From: Gnetum montanum
Taxonomy: Eukaryota; Streptophyta; Gnetopsida; Gnetales; Gnetaceae
Assembly (NCBI GenBank): GCA_015680685.1
Contig: MNCI01002788.1
Span: forward strand, 52,982 to 116,981
Direction: 5' to 3'
Length of the DNA: 64,000 bases
This document shows positions 45,340 through 56,761 of the stretch, one piece after another. The position numbers and the translations under genes are program-made. The notes under the pieces are model-generated. The model was not told where the DNA came from and made no database searches. It saw only the letters and a program-made list of their open reading frames with translations. Every line of letters starts with the position of its first letter. Position 1 is the first letter of the stretch.

Positions 45340-45660
45340 AGTCCATTAGGATCATCACCCAAAGCCTCAATGCTCATCCCACTAGAGTCCTATCCTAAGA
45401 GGGCTTGTAAATAAATGAAAATCTAACATCTTCAATGGCTGTACCCATGCTCAAACCCAAGTTCATTAATACTATATCTTCAAAAACTCCTCAAACTCAA
45501 AAATATCTAAACCAATAACAATGCTAAAACTAAAATTGAAATTTCTACCTCCATCCAAATTCCATGGAATTTTTTAAAAAAATTTAATTTATAACTTGTG
45601 ACCTCAAAGCCAAGACCCTTACCACTAAGCTACCAACTCATTCTTAATTTTACAAGCTAA
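45340..45660 (-). repeat. Candidate tRNA-derived SINE
   Basis: On the minus strand a tRNA-like head near 45,650-45,600 (GTTGGTAGCTTAGTGGTAAG, a good RNA polymerase III box A) is followed by a body ending in AGTGGGATGAGCATTGAGG and TTTGGGTGATGAT. The body words recur at 56,400-56,540. Box B is weak. Confidence 0.4.
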
Positions 45661-46465
45661 CTACCAAACTAGGCTATCTAGCAAAAACACTCAGAGCCTC
45701 TACACACTAACATCAATACTCATGCAAAAAGAAAGTGTACGTTACTAAACAAACAAAGCAACAGAAAATGTTCAGAGACATTTTTAAAAATTAACTATAA
45801 AATTCCATGAAGGTAAAATACAATTAAGGCTATAATTAATTTAAGTCGAAGTATTCCCAGCATGTCCTAAATCACCAAATCAATGTTACACATTGATGCT
45901 GAAAATACTTGCCAGGGAAAGGTTTAAAACTAAAACGTTTAGTCCATAAACCGAATTGGAAACAGAATCATTTATTGAAGAAGAAAAAATATATATATGT
46001 TTAAAAGAGAACCATCACCCATAAACTCATCCCTCGTTCTGCCGAGACAAGGTCCTAAGAGCAGTCTTACAACTTGATGAGAAAAACTCCCCATGGTGGT
46101 GCTCCATTTCATTAATAGCAATTTTCTTATTAATGGTGATTATTAAGAAAATTATCAGTGTTATCGCTTGTATTTAAAACAAAACTAACTCCCATCAATT
46201 AATGTGCCGTATTTTCCCCTTGATTTTGGGCTACGGTGGCGTCAATAACGAAATGCGCAGGCCCTTACAATAATTCGTCGCATTTGATCAAAGGAACGAA
46301 ATTATGAAAAACACGAGATTAATCCCCGTAAAAAAGTCATCAGATTAAAGATACAGAATCAGGTATGCCTTCGAACGAAAAAGCTGAAACGAACAAATGG
46401 AAAATTGTCCGTGACTCGTACTAGCACCAAAAACCATAGACAACTTTGGAAGTGAAAAAAAGGCA
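45661..46465. other. Intergenic sequence downstream of SEC
   Basis: No gene recognised. Composition becomes less AT-rich towards the gene from about 46,200. Confidence 0.5.
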
Positions 46466-46471
46466 TTTATT
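46466..46471 (-). terminator. Possible polyadenylation signal of SEC
   Basis: AATAAA on the minus strand, 410 bases past the stop codon. It fits the position of a 3' UTR end, but no transcript evidence is available from sequence. Confidence 0.4.
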
Positions 46472-46881
46472 TCGTCAAAGAAACCCACAAAACTGACGTG
46501 AATTAGGAACACTCCTCATTAGATAATACTGTGCCAGCAAATCTATGGAACGTACCAGCAGCTTTCCAACCATTGGGAATTTGATCGCTCTAAACAAATA
46601 ATAGGCCTGCTACACAACCTACACTTACAACATCTCTGTCCCGATTGGAAAACAGGAAAGTTCTTCATTTGTGTTTTTACCAATGATTCTCACCCTCCCT
46701 GTATACCCCTCTCTATAATATTATATACACTGAAAAAATAATGACGCAACAGCACCGTAATCGCAAATAAACGGAGGGCTCAAACCCTAAAAGATATAAG
46801 CAGAAGACCTCCGTCCACGCTGAAGACAAATCGGTGCATCATATGGAGAAACGCCAGTAAGTTTCGGCTCACCTAAATCCC

Positions 46882-49800
46882 TTAACGATCGTAAGGGAAT
46901 TCCTTATCATTTTCAGTAACCCTGAAAGGCACTGGATGTTCCCCGGAACAATATAAATTCCACATTTTATAGTACACCCTATCCAGATTCCGCACCTGTT
47001 TTATCACGGTAAAAATATCACGTAAGAAAATCAAGTTGTCCACCAAAATCACATCTGCAAATTAGAAAACAGAAAAACCCTTACCCATCGAGCAGTGTCA
47101 AACAGAGGACAAGTTAACCGTGCAGCTTTCAGCTTTGCTGTTAGCGCTTTTAGTTTAGATGGGTTAAGGGCAAGACTCACAGCCCGTTCCTCGTACTCTT
47201 GCATGCTAAAACATTCAATGCCATTAAAATTAAAAACCTGGGTCCAAACCCATGTAATCTCATATAAAATAACCAGTAAAAACAACAGACATACCTGCTT
47301 ACTACCATCTCTTCACCCAATCCAGTAGCCAGACACAAAGACCCTGCAACTCGAGTGGCCATCTTCTCAAGTGGAAGGGTTACCATGGGTAAACCTGCCC
47401 ACAGAATATCTGTTCCAGTGGTATGAGCATTACATAGAGGCCTGTGGAAAAGAGAAACCGTCAAAAACAGCATATAGATCAAAAGCCTTGTATTTTTTCG
47501 GTCGGAGAAAACATTCGGTCGTGCTTCCTTGAGACTTACGTATCTAAAAAGAGATCTGCTAACGAACTTCGCCTAATATGTTCATGCTTTGCCGCTACGT
47601 CAGTGAAAATGATTTGATCCGGACGCACACCTTTGGAAGCCGCAACTGGTCATGAACTCTTTGTTAGTACCCAAAACCAGTAAAATGCTTTCGAGGAAGC
47701 AGAAGACACAAAACAGACGAGACGTTCTCAAGGACAAAACCTACATTGTCTGAGACGATTTTCCCCAGCAGCAGGGAATCTCAGAAGCCATAAAGCGCTA
47801 TTTGGAACACGGTTAAGAATATTGCACCTGCAGAAATAGTCGAGCAAAGTTTGACCAAACGACCCACGAAATAACATAACTCGCCAAAACAAAGCATCAT
47901 CTCCATCGGAAATTACCAGGTAGTAAAAATTCCAGGATCCATTTTGTACAGCTGATTGAAGCATGCAAACAAAAATTTGTCTTCTGGCAAACCATAATCT
48001 GATCTCTTCGGTTGACAGTTGGGATCCAGAACATCACGATTTTTCTGCATAAACGCAAAAGTAATTAAGGAAACACAATAAAATATTAAACACTCTCACA
48101 AGCGCATATCAATAACAAGGTATCAAACATGTGCAGAATACCTGTTTGTAGTCGTTGACAAAATAGCAATGTGGCATGTGAACAATTTTCTCCGAGTAGA
48201 TGTGGGCGCATGTCATAGGAGAAACAAACTGTAAACCACAAAAATGAATTTATTAATAACAAAATCAGTGTATCATGAATTGCATGTCGTTTACTAAAAA
48301 AAATTAAAAAGAGAATAACTGCAGCAATTACCTCATCTGTTACTAAGTAATGAATGTAATCTGCACCAGTTGTACCAGGAAAGCCCATGTAAGACACTTG
48401 AATTGGAGCTGGTTGCATTGCAAAAATTTCATTTCTCGCCCCCTAAAAGAAATATCAAAGCATGTTATATCAAACGGAGAACAAATAATCTCTTGCAAAG
48501 GATGTTTGGGGTCTCTGACTAGTTAAAAAAGACATTCAAATAATATACCTTGGTATATCCATTCAAATTCACGAGAATCTGAATCTTATCTTCGTTTACC
48601 ATTCTTGCGATAGCATCAGATGAAAGAGAAGAAACGTCAATAAAATGTTCTACTTCAGACTGAATACGCTGTCTCCATTCACTTCCGTCGTTCTGACTTA
48701 AAGCATAACAGAAAACCTAGATATGCAAAATATAATACCCATTTTAAGGTCTTCTTCTCAATCATTCCAGAAGAATAATTGAAAAAATAAGCTTTTGCTT
48801 TCGCAACAAACCTCAACATGCTCCCGATTATGCATACCAAAAACAGATCCCATCAAATGAGAAAGTGGATGGTTGCCAAAGTCACTGCTTACATACCTAC
48901 AGAGGCCATAGTTACAAATAAGAACCTGGCTCCAATTTAAGAAAAATCATTCAACAAACATTAAACAGACATACCCTACTCTTAGCCTCCCACTACCTCC
49001 TTGACTCTTAACAGGCATCCGTGGAGGGTGGTTGAATGCTGGAAAAGCAAATCTAGAAGCTATAAGTGAACAGTGCTCTGCATATTTACGGCTGGCAAAC
49101 ACCAAAGATTTCGATGTTAGAACGTAAAACTGAATTGAACATCTAAAAAAGTATCAGAAAATATGTTCCGTAGAAAGACTACCTGATTTCTAAAGCAAGT
49201 ATAGAATCAAGAGGGTACGCAATAGCGTGAAATGGTTGAACACTTGGAAGAACATTCATCTGTGCATAATGTCAAAACTGATATCAGATCATATGCTTAT
49301 ATTTCAACGATTGACAAGAATGAGGGATGTTGTCGGCAACTATTTCCCACCTTTATTTGCCGTTTGATTATGGCCTCGACTTCCATAAACTTCCTCTCAC
49401 GTTCATCCCAGTTACAAACACACTGCACAGACATTTGTCAGCTTTTGGTTGCCATCCTAGGCTATAGCAACAATGCCAGCAAAGGTAATATGTGCATCAC
49501 CTGTAAAGTATGTAAAAGATTGCACGTGGCTTCAGGAAAATCTGGACGAAGGGCCAACGCTTGCTTGTAGCTCTTTATAGCGGCTTCCACGTGTCCACTG
49601 ACAAAAATTCAAATTCAAATTCAAGCGAAACAGCAATCAGCCACGTATCCCCACCACTTTTAACAATTATCAACGACCTTGCACATACCTATCTTTATAT
49701 GCTGATGCCAGGTTTGCATGTCCCTCAGCCATGGTAGGTCTAACTGTTACAGCTCGTATATAGTCCTGGATTGCTTCACTTACTCGGCCCATCTCTTTCA

Positions 49801-52800
49801 GTGTATTCCCTCTGTTTACAAGCCCATCGGCGGCCATAGGATCAATCCGAAGGACCTCATTATAACATGCAATAGCTTCCGCATAGTGCCCCTGCCAATA
49901 TCAATTCGTTGACTTGGAAACAGATCCTAGATGCAGCTTTAACTTCCTACTTATCCTAAGAACAATTATGTCAACAAGGCACCACCTACGTTCTCCTAAC
50001 CTATTTTTGCGTAAGCATATTCTACCGAAGTCCTACTCACCTGCTGCTTGTAGATAATTGCTAAATTACTGTAAGGGGCAGACAAGCCTGTAGTTACTGC
50101 CAATGTAGCTTTATAGAAGGTAGCGGCAACAGTAATCATGTTCCTACAGTATGGCCAAAAAGATTTGAATGTGAAAATTGAAAACTGATGTAGTTGGATA
50201 ACAGAGCGAGCATGTATCACAATGTAAAGGTAAATTTAGATAAATCTACTACCATTCCATGTAGATATTGCCAAGATTTGTTAAGGCCTGCGGATGGTTT
50301 GCTTGAAGAGCCAGACATGACTGCAACAATAAATAAAACCATACACCATGAGAAACAACATCGTTAAGGCAATTAGTTAAGCCATAAGCAGATTAGTAAA
50401 ATAAATTAAATCACTCTGTACGCAGTTAATAACCTGGTAGCAGGTAATGGCTTCATCCACTCTCCCCGCATCTTTCAAAGCATTACCCTGCAGAAGTAAT
50501 CAGAGGTACATTTAAAATCGCAAAATAGCAATCACAATAGAACCTTCGCAATTCTAACATTTTTCACAAACTTACCAAATTATTATACGCCTCCACAAAC
50601 GTAGAATCCAACAAAATTGCTTGCTTGTAATGCATAATCGCCATTTCCAGATGAGCTTGTTCGTAATACACGCTTGCTAGATTTCCTGCACACAATCATT
50701 TGGTATCCACTAACTCCCTGTCACTTAAACCTACCTAACCACTCGGCGAAGATGTCTGGCATCTGATATTTGTAAATAAGCAATTGCAACTGCTGCCAGC
50801 CATTGCACTTGTCCAATGCCGAAATAAAAGATAATAATAAACCGCTGTCGATTAAATATCCTTTGGAACATTGGGTAACTACTACACCAAAATTGGGTAG
50901 TACAGCTCAATGGAACTCGGGCAATAAGCACATAGCTTACAATATACTAAAAACTAATAAACAGATCAGTAAGAATCCAATCTGGATCCTATAGCATATT
51001 TGAGATTTTGATAATCCATTTGGCAAAATATAGAATGAGACATTCACTCGGTAAATGCTACAGCCACAGTCCGCGCACCTTCATGAAAGCAGACGATGAG
51101 ACAAGAAAAACGAAAGGGTACTGTTAGGAACTACTTTGTGGAATCTCCAGACAAAGCTGGATATTGATTTAAATATCACCGAAGACATTAACAGACCGCT
51201 ATTGCTTAACGTAATGTACAGGACGCTCTCCCTCAACAATCCAGCCCAAAAAATGTAAGCTTAAAATAACACTGGTAGACTCACCATATGCTATAGCATA
51301 GTCAGGCCGAAGTTGAATCGCTCTCTGGTAACACATTATTGCCTCTTGAAGCTTTCCCAACGCCTGAAAACATATTGTTGGATTACCAAGAGACCAAAAC
51401 CCCAAACATCAAACATACATGCGCAAAATATTTAGCGGCTTTAATTTTTACCTTCAATACATTTCCTTGATTCAAATGAGCATCAGCAAAATTTGGCTTC
51501 AGCCTAATCGCCTCCTGCAATTTATGGAATTTGCAGAATGTTACGTATTAACACGGTAACAAAAAAATTATAAAAAAAATAAGTAGTCACGTAAAACAAT
51601 GGCTCACCTTGTAATAAGCTAGAGCCTTGTTATAATCCCCAGCCTCCATAAAAAGACCGGCCAAATTCGACCATGCAATAGCAAACGTTGGCTGAATGCG
51701 CAGGGCTTCCATATAACACGCGTATGCCTGTTCAAAATAGGCTAGGCTTAAGAAACAACTTGTGCGGTTTACCAATCAATATAAGAATAAACAACACAAT
51801 CAAATCTTACATGTTGAGTTAATCCCTGTGCCTTTAATAAGTTTCCGAGATTGCTGTGAGCGTCAACCTGATCCAGAAAAAAGGCTTCGTTTCATTTCCT
51901 GCTGCACAGAAAATGCATAAGGAGAAATCTACGATGTCAAAAGGAACACACTTACGAGGCGTGGGTTAAGACTCAGAGCTTGCCGACAACACTCTGCGGC
52001 TTCTGTAAGTCTTCCCTTTCTCATGTATGCGCTGGCCAAATTGGACCATGCATCACAAAAATTCGGTCGTAGCTGGCGTGTTTAAAAGGCAAACAGATTT
52101 TCATTACCTCCAATTACCACCAGAAAAAAAATTTCCAAATATTATCCTAAAACCTTTCTATGCACAAATCAAAAATTTGAAAAACCTGGAAACCCGAAAC
52201 TCTTTAGGAAAGAACTAGGAATCAACTAGAATAAGACAGTTACATACCTCAATAGCAATTAGATAATATTGTATCGCCAAATCGATGTTCCCTTTCTCCT
52301 GATCAACGAGAAAAACAGTTGTTTAACAAACACGGAAGATCACTAATAAAAATCAGAAACTACGCACTGTTCTTAAGTTGAAAGAACCAAACGAACCTTC
52401 CAAGCGTTGGCCATGTTACCATAACACTCTGCAAATTGGGGATCAATTTGAATGGCCTCTTCGTTTTTAGCAATACACATATCAAAATCATGTAGCTGCA
52501 TGCATTTATAATTTAATAAGACAAAGCCGACCATTAAACTTCACATACAGCAAACATTCAATTAAGTAACATAGAACACTTCTCGACCACACAGGAAATT
52601 AACAATATTGTTAATTTCTATCCATACCTGATAATATGTCGCACCAAGCAACAGCAAGTTATCCGTTCGACGCGGATTTTTCTCATAAATAACAATGCAG
52701 TGGTCTAATGCTTTAGCGTAGTCTCCAGCTTTGTATTTCTGATGTGCAAGCGCAAGAACTGTGTCTTCATCAACTGCAGTTAGACATTTAGAAACGTTAC

Positions 52801-53723
52801 TCCAAAAGACATGTCCTCAGAGAAAATCACAAAGACTCACACAGATATCAAACGCAAACTTGATGCACAATTACAAAACCTAACATCGATCAAAAGAACA
52901 TTTAATACAAATCAGTACAAACTGTATGTTTAAACAAGGACTTTCGCGAAAACGCTATGTCAACGTGGACTCTTTGTAGTAACAGTTTGTAACCCTAATG
53001 CAGATCACATAAAAATGGCTTCAAAGGCCCAAGAAAGATCGAAAACAAAAAGGACAGTCTAAATTCCGTGAGTTTGCACCCTGATTCAGAACACATGCAA
53101 AAATTGATTCCGAGGCTCCAAAAAAATTCAAAGACACAATGTAATTCAAAGACGGTGATGTTGCATCAAAGACACAATGTAATTCATAAGCAAACTTACG
53201 ATCCCAACAAAAGCAGATCTCAACTAGATTTCAAAACGGATAACAAAAAGAACCTAGAAAATCAAAATTATAAAGCATAAAATACATCGGTGAACCACAG
53301 CGCCCCTTGAAATTCAAGCATTCCTCAGCGCCAATACATGAAATAAATCTGCTCCAAAGCACACCTAAAACATCATTTTAAACGAGCCGATGCAACCGTG
53401 CTGAAGTTTGATCGACGCGGAAGAGGAAAGCACGCCCAAACAATTCCAATAAACAAAAAAACTAAGGGAGACGACAATCCAAAACTTGAGGAAGCAGTAA
53501 ACAAGCCATGAAAACTGATACCTTCTCGGGGCTCAACCGAGATGCCGGACTGATCCGTGTGAGCACCATCACCGTGATCAAACCTGAAAGCGTCACGCTG
53601 AAAAAGGGCCACAGCTGCCGCATTATTGGCGCCCTGAATCTGCTGCTGATGCTGAGTTTGGAGCTGCACCTGCTGCTGCTGCTGGCTTGGGTATTGCCGC
53701 ACGCTATTCTGAACAGACAACAT
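46882..53723 (-). CDS. SEC: O-linked N-acetylglucosamine transferase, SECRET AGENT type
   Basis: Nucleocytoplasmic glycosyltransferase that moves GlcNAc from UDP-GlcNAc to Ser/Thr of target proteins; plant SEC modifies proteins such as DELLA repressors. The 28 exons give 2,985 bp, 994 codons plus stop, uninterrupted, close to the family's usual 970-1,000 residues. A Gln-rich N-terminus ([17 protein letters not shown]) is followed by a TPR superhelix, residues about 68-523 (start [19 protein letters not shown]). The catalytic region includes [25 protein letters not shown] (residues 612-627; His621) and [11 protein letters not shown] (His874 to Asp879) in the UDP-binding lobe, ending EFPYDR. 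The two-lobe OGT form and close similarity to SEC separate it from SPINDLY, the related O-fucosyltransferase. The start is the first in-frame ATG. One oddity is His in YIHYLVTDE, where Asp is usual. It is the only intact gene in the window. Confidence 0.97.
46882..53723 (-). other. SEC: Exon structure of SEC (28 coding exons, all introns GT-AG)
   Basis: Coding exons in transcription order: 53723-53522, 52773-52628, 52495-52397, 52298-52248, 52072-51956, 51867-51811, 51727-51608, 51514-51452, 51363-51285, 50685-50576, 50487-50434, 50320-50253, 50143-50041, 49891-49689, 49597-49501, 49422-49351, 49259-49183, 49091-48975, 48896-48812, 48716-48549, 48442-48332, 48228-48142, 48044-47917, 47827-47745, 47645-47540, 47441-47295, 47205-47085, 46995-46882. 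Each border was placed by reading GT and AG on the minus strand and keeping the protein frame. The longest introns are intron 1 (748 bp) and intron 9 (599 bp); most others are about 80-270 bp. Exon 24 ends at a less usual T/GTAGGT donor and is the least certain. Introns contain no transposons. Confidence 0.92.
53129..53185. repeat. 37-bp direct duplication in SEC intron 1
   Basis: CAAAGACACAATGTAATTCA occurs at 53,129 and 53,166. Confidence 0.85.
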
Positions 53724-54060
53724 CGTGCCGGAACAAACCCTAACTTCGCGCGACCAAGCGATCAAACCCTCACGCCCTCCTCACTCCTGAATCCGGAGAC
53801 CAGGACAAAGGCTCAAGAACATCCGAAATCGCAGACTTTCAGAGCCGCGAAAAGAACTCCACCACTTCAAACCAGGGGAAGAAGGAAGGGAAAAAAATGA
53901 TCAAACCCACCAAAAATTGAGGACGAACCGACGGAGACAAAAACGGCGGAACGAAAAACAGATCGAAATTGTTCCGAGGAGATCGAAAGAAGCCCTGGAC
54001 CAAACATGCAAGTTGTGAATCCGCTCCTGGAATAATGAAATGATTCACTCGGAAGCAAAA
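53724..54060 (-). other. SEC: Probable 5' UTR of SEC
   Basis: From the likely transcription start (about 54,055) to the ATG. GC-richer than the transposon surroundings. A TTG-initiated in-frame extension exists upstream (to 53,765), but no upstream in-frame ATG, so the ATG at 53,723 is preferred. Confidence 0.55.
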
Positions 54061-54076
54061 TAAAGAGGAGCAACTG

Positions 54077-54086
54077 TACTTATAGA
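54077..54086 (-). promoter_or_regulatory. SEC: TATA-like box of SEC
   Basis: CTATAAGTAC on the minus strand, about 360 bases upstream of the ATG. Confidence 0.5.
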
Positions 54087-54217
54087 AAAATCGACGGCAA
54101 CGCAGACGAAACGGCAGCTGTCCTCCAGCTAGATTCCCGAAACGGGCAGACAGCAGCAGATCGAGAGATCGAGATACCGAAACGGCCCAGCCAGCGAGCG
54201 TTTAAGCAAACCCTTTG

Positions 54218-54240
54218 TTTTTTTTTTTTTTTGTTTTTTG
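54218..54240. repeat. Poly-T tract in SEC upstream region
   Basis: Long T run broken by single G (poly-A in the sense direction of SEC), about 140 bases upstream of the TATA-like box. Confidence 0.8.
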
Positions 54241-54454
54241 AAATTGCCCCTTTTCTTTTTTCCTGATTTTTTGTTGAGACGACCAAATATCTGGCGCCGT
54301 TGTAATCCTCGTACAAATCTGGCGAAATAAATGGCCGCGTAACTTACCCGTGCCGTACATATGTAAGAGTAGTTGGACGCGTGAATGGCCGTGATTGGGC
54401 TGGAATGATGATGATGATGATGGCGGCATGGCCATGCATGTGTCATGGGCAGAC

Positions 54455-54478
54455 ATGACGTGGTCCTTCACGTGGTCC
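54455..54478. promoter_or_regulatory. G-box (CACGTG) pair-like site upstream of SEC
   Basis: A palindromic CACGTG at 54,469-54,474 lies within a short repeat of (G/C)ACGTGGTCC (54,457 and 54,469). G-boxes bind plant bZIP/bHLH factors; about 750 bases upstream of the SEC ATG. A (GAT)n microsatellite is adjacent at 54,405-54,422. Confidence 0.45.
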
Positions 54479-54604
54479 CGTTTTCTCCTGTTGACACGTT
54501 GCTCTACTTTACCCAATACGACGACCGGCAGCATTTACCCCGCCGCCTCCAAATGTAGCCACCAACTCCGCCACCTTCTCCCATTGACGCCAGCTTGTTT
54601 ATGG

Positions 54605-54965
54605 TAATTTTTGTGTTGGGATAATCTTGTTATCGGCTAAATTTGAGGAAGTTAATTGATGCCCTCGATGGTTTTGTTAAGAGTGAATTTAATGAATTTA
54701 ATTTTTGTGTTGGGAGAATCTTGTTATCAGCTAAATTTGAGGAAGTTAATTGATGCTCTCTATGATTTTGTTCAGAGTGAATTTAATGAATATAATTTTT
54801 GTGTTTGGAGAATCTTGTTATCGGCTAAATTTGAGGAAGTTAATTGATGGTTTTGTTCAAAGTGAATTTAATGAATTTAATTTTTGTGTTGGGAGAATCT
54901 TGTTATCGGGTTAATTGATGCTTTGGCTAAAAACGGATGCTCTCGATGGTTTTGTTCAGAGTGAA
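54605..54965 (+). repeat. ~95-bp tandem repeat, about 3.5 copies
   Basis: Units start TTTTTGTGTTGGGA(G/T)AATC near 54,607, 54,702, 54,797 and 54,882, each containing CTTGTTATCGGCTAAATTTG and GATGGTTTTGTTCAGAGTG. Later units are shortened. The open frame at 54,656-54,847 is a product of the repeat. Confidence 0.9.
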
Positions 54966-55254
54966 TTTCATGTATTTGCTAACTTGGTGCTTGACTTGGC
55001 CATTTTGTGAACATGGTGGTGTCGTATTGTCCGTGCGAGCGAAATGTCTCCACCTAACATTAATTTCATGCACGTTACGTGTAGTTGGTTTGAACGTGAC
55101 TTGCCATCTCCGGCAATGTCGGTTAGGTAATGAGAAAGACAAGGTCACTGATTTTAAGGCATTGTGAGGAGAAAAGGTACTTTGTGGAATTCAAACTAGA
55201 ATTGAAATTTTACTACGTGTGTTGACCTTCTAGATCTATTCAACAATATGGGGG

Positions 55255-56030
55255 TGTCGGACCCGAAAAGAAGTTTTATTAAAATTAAAGGTGCATCAAT
55301 TACAGCAACTTGAATAAGTCATAGGGTTAAGGGGAAGGGGAAGTTGAGAAGAATGAAACTCGGGAACAGCCTTATAAATAAACGAGTATTAAAGGAGGAA
55401 ACCCAAGTTGGGGCACAACCAAATGTCCACACATACTGACTTGTTACAAAATATAATGACATAGAATTAGATGAGGCAAAGAGCTCTCAATTAAGGATAG
55501 AGAGAGTTCCAATGGTGACTCCACATAACAGAAAGGGAAAGCTTCCTTGCAAAGATTACTGATGATAAGTGTAACTGGAACGCACAGGTCTTTCCCATAG
55601 CTGCGAGAGATGAACCAACTGATGACTGTCCAAATTGAACTTGGATGCTTGAGATGTGAGTTGAAAATGAGTGTGGTGAAAGATCTGCAACTTCTCCAAC
55701 CTGGTGAGCAAACATTTATTAGAATAATTTGTCTTTTGAAATAGAACATTGCATCTTCGCTTCCAAATATAATATAAAATAGTAGGCCTAATAACTTTCC
55801 ACAGAAAATTAAGATTAGCAAAAGTAATGTTCAAAAATCCAAATATGGCATCCTCTTGAGATAGCTTGTATGATGGAAAAACTTTGGAAGCCCACTCCCA
55901 CACATGCTGAGCAAAGGGACAATGCCAAAATACATGGACAACGTCATCTTGTCCACCACATAGAGGGCAATTGGGGTTGGGAATCCCTAGATATTCTAAA
56001 TGTTTACCAATACTGCTTAATTTTGGGGAG
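55255..56030 (-). pseudogene. L1-type LINE remnant, zf-RVT domain and 3' tail
   Basis: The minus strand encodes the C-terminal zinc-binding domain of a plant non-LTR RT: PNCPLCGGQDDVVHVFWHC and then PFAQHVWEWASKVF (about 55,970-55,870), followed by LWKVIRPTILYYIWKRRCNVLF (about 55,800-55,740). The Cys-x2-Cys and His-x3-His-Cys pattern is intact. The frame 55,903-55,556 stays open. The 3' end near 55,265 (AATTTTAATAAAACTTCTTTT on the minus strand) resembles plant L1 tails. A domesticated zf-RVT host gene is a less likely alternative. Confidence 0.8.
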
Positions 56031-56761
56031 GGTCAAAAGTTTCCAAATATGTTATGAGTTTTGGGTTTGTGCAATGTATGGTCTAATTAGAATTACATGT
56101 TTTGAGTTTTGGGTTTGTGCAATGTATACTCTAATTAGAATTTTTAAACAATAAGCTTTTAGGTTTGATTCTACTAGGTAGAACTGAGTTATAAATTTCT
56201 ATAAATCTTGGGATGTATCTATGTTTCAATTATTTCATATTCCGATAACCCCCTGCCCCCCCTAGTTAGAACTTTAAAACTCAACATTGCTCACCAAAAT
56301 CAAACCTATAACTTGAAGCTTTTAAATCAAGAGTCTCACCACTAGGTTAACACCTCATTCATCTATAAAGGCATTTTAGGCATTATTATATTCCTCTATA
56401 AATGATTATCACCCAAAGGCTCAATGCTCATCCCACCAAAGCAAGGCTCTAGGAGAGTTTGTGGATAAGCAAAAGCCTAACTTTCAAGTGGTTGTGCCTA
56501 AGCTTGAATCCAAGTCTCCAACTTTGACAAACAATGACTTAATGTCACTCCAAGTAGTTTTCTTATGCATTATTATATTCCTCTATAATTATTGTAACTC
56601 ATCATGCTAGATATATGTCTTGGGATGTGCATTATTTAAGGTTTTAGTGCCTCCTTCACTAGGGGAAGGGGCTTGAGACCAATGAGAGCATAGCTTAATT
56701 AGTAAGCATGTGAGTTGTTGTCTAGCAGTTTGCAATTTCAACTTGTAGTTAAGATACTATT
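56031..56761. repeat. Mixed SINE-like fragments
   Basis: A 49-base direct repeat (GAGTTTTGGGTTTGTGCAATG, near 56,058 and 56,102). A minus-strand tRNA-like head near 56,365-56,300 (TTAACCTAGTGGTGAGA). A body shared with 45,340-45,420 (CAATGCTCATCCCACC, 56,418). A plus-strand tRNA-like head at 56,688-56,750 (GCATAGCTTAATTAGTAAGC, box A-like). Boundaries unresolved. Confidence 0.4.

Noticed and set aside
53724-53765. N-terminal extension of SEC to 53,765
   Set aside because: The extension starts at TTG, not ATG; the first in-frame ATG is 53,723.
53508-53900. 130-codon plus-strand frame
   Set aside because: Antisense shadow of SEC exon 1 and its 5' UTR; no family recognised.
54129-54534. Minus-strand frames with poly-His and poly-Lys runs
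   Set aside because: Produced by a (GAT)n microsatellite and a poly-T tract in the SEC upstream region.
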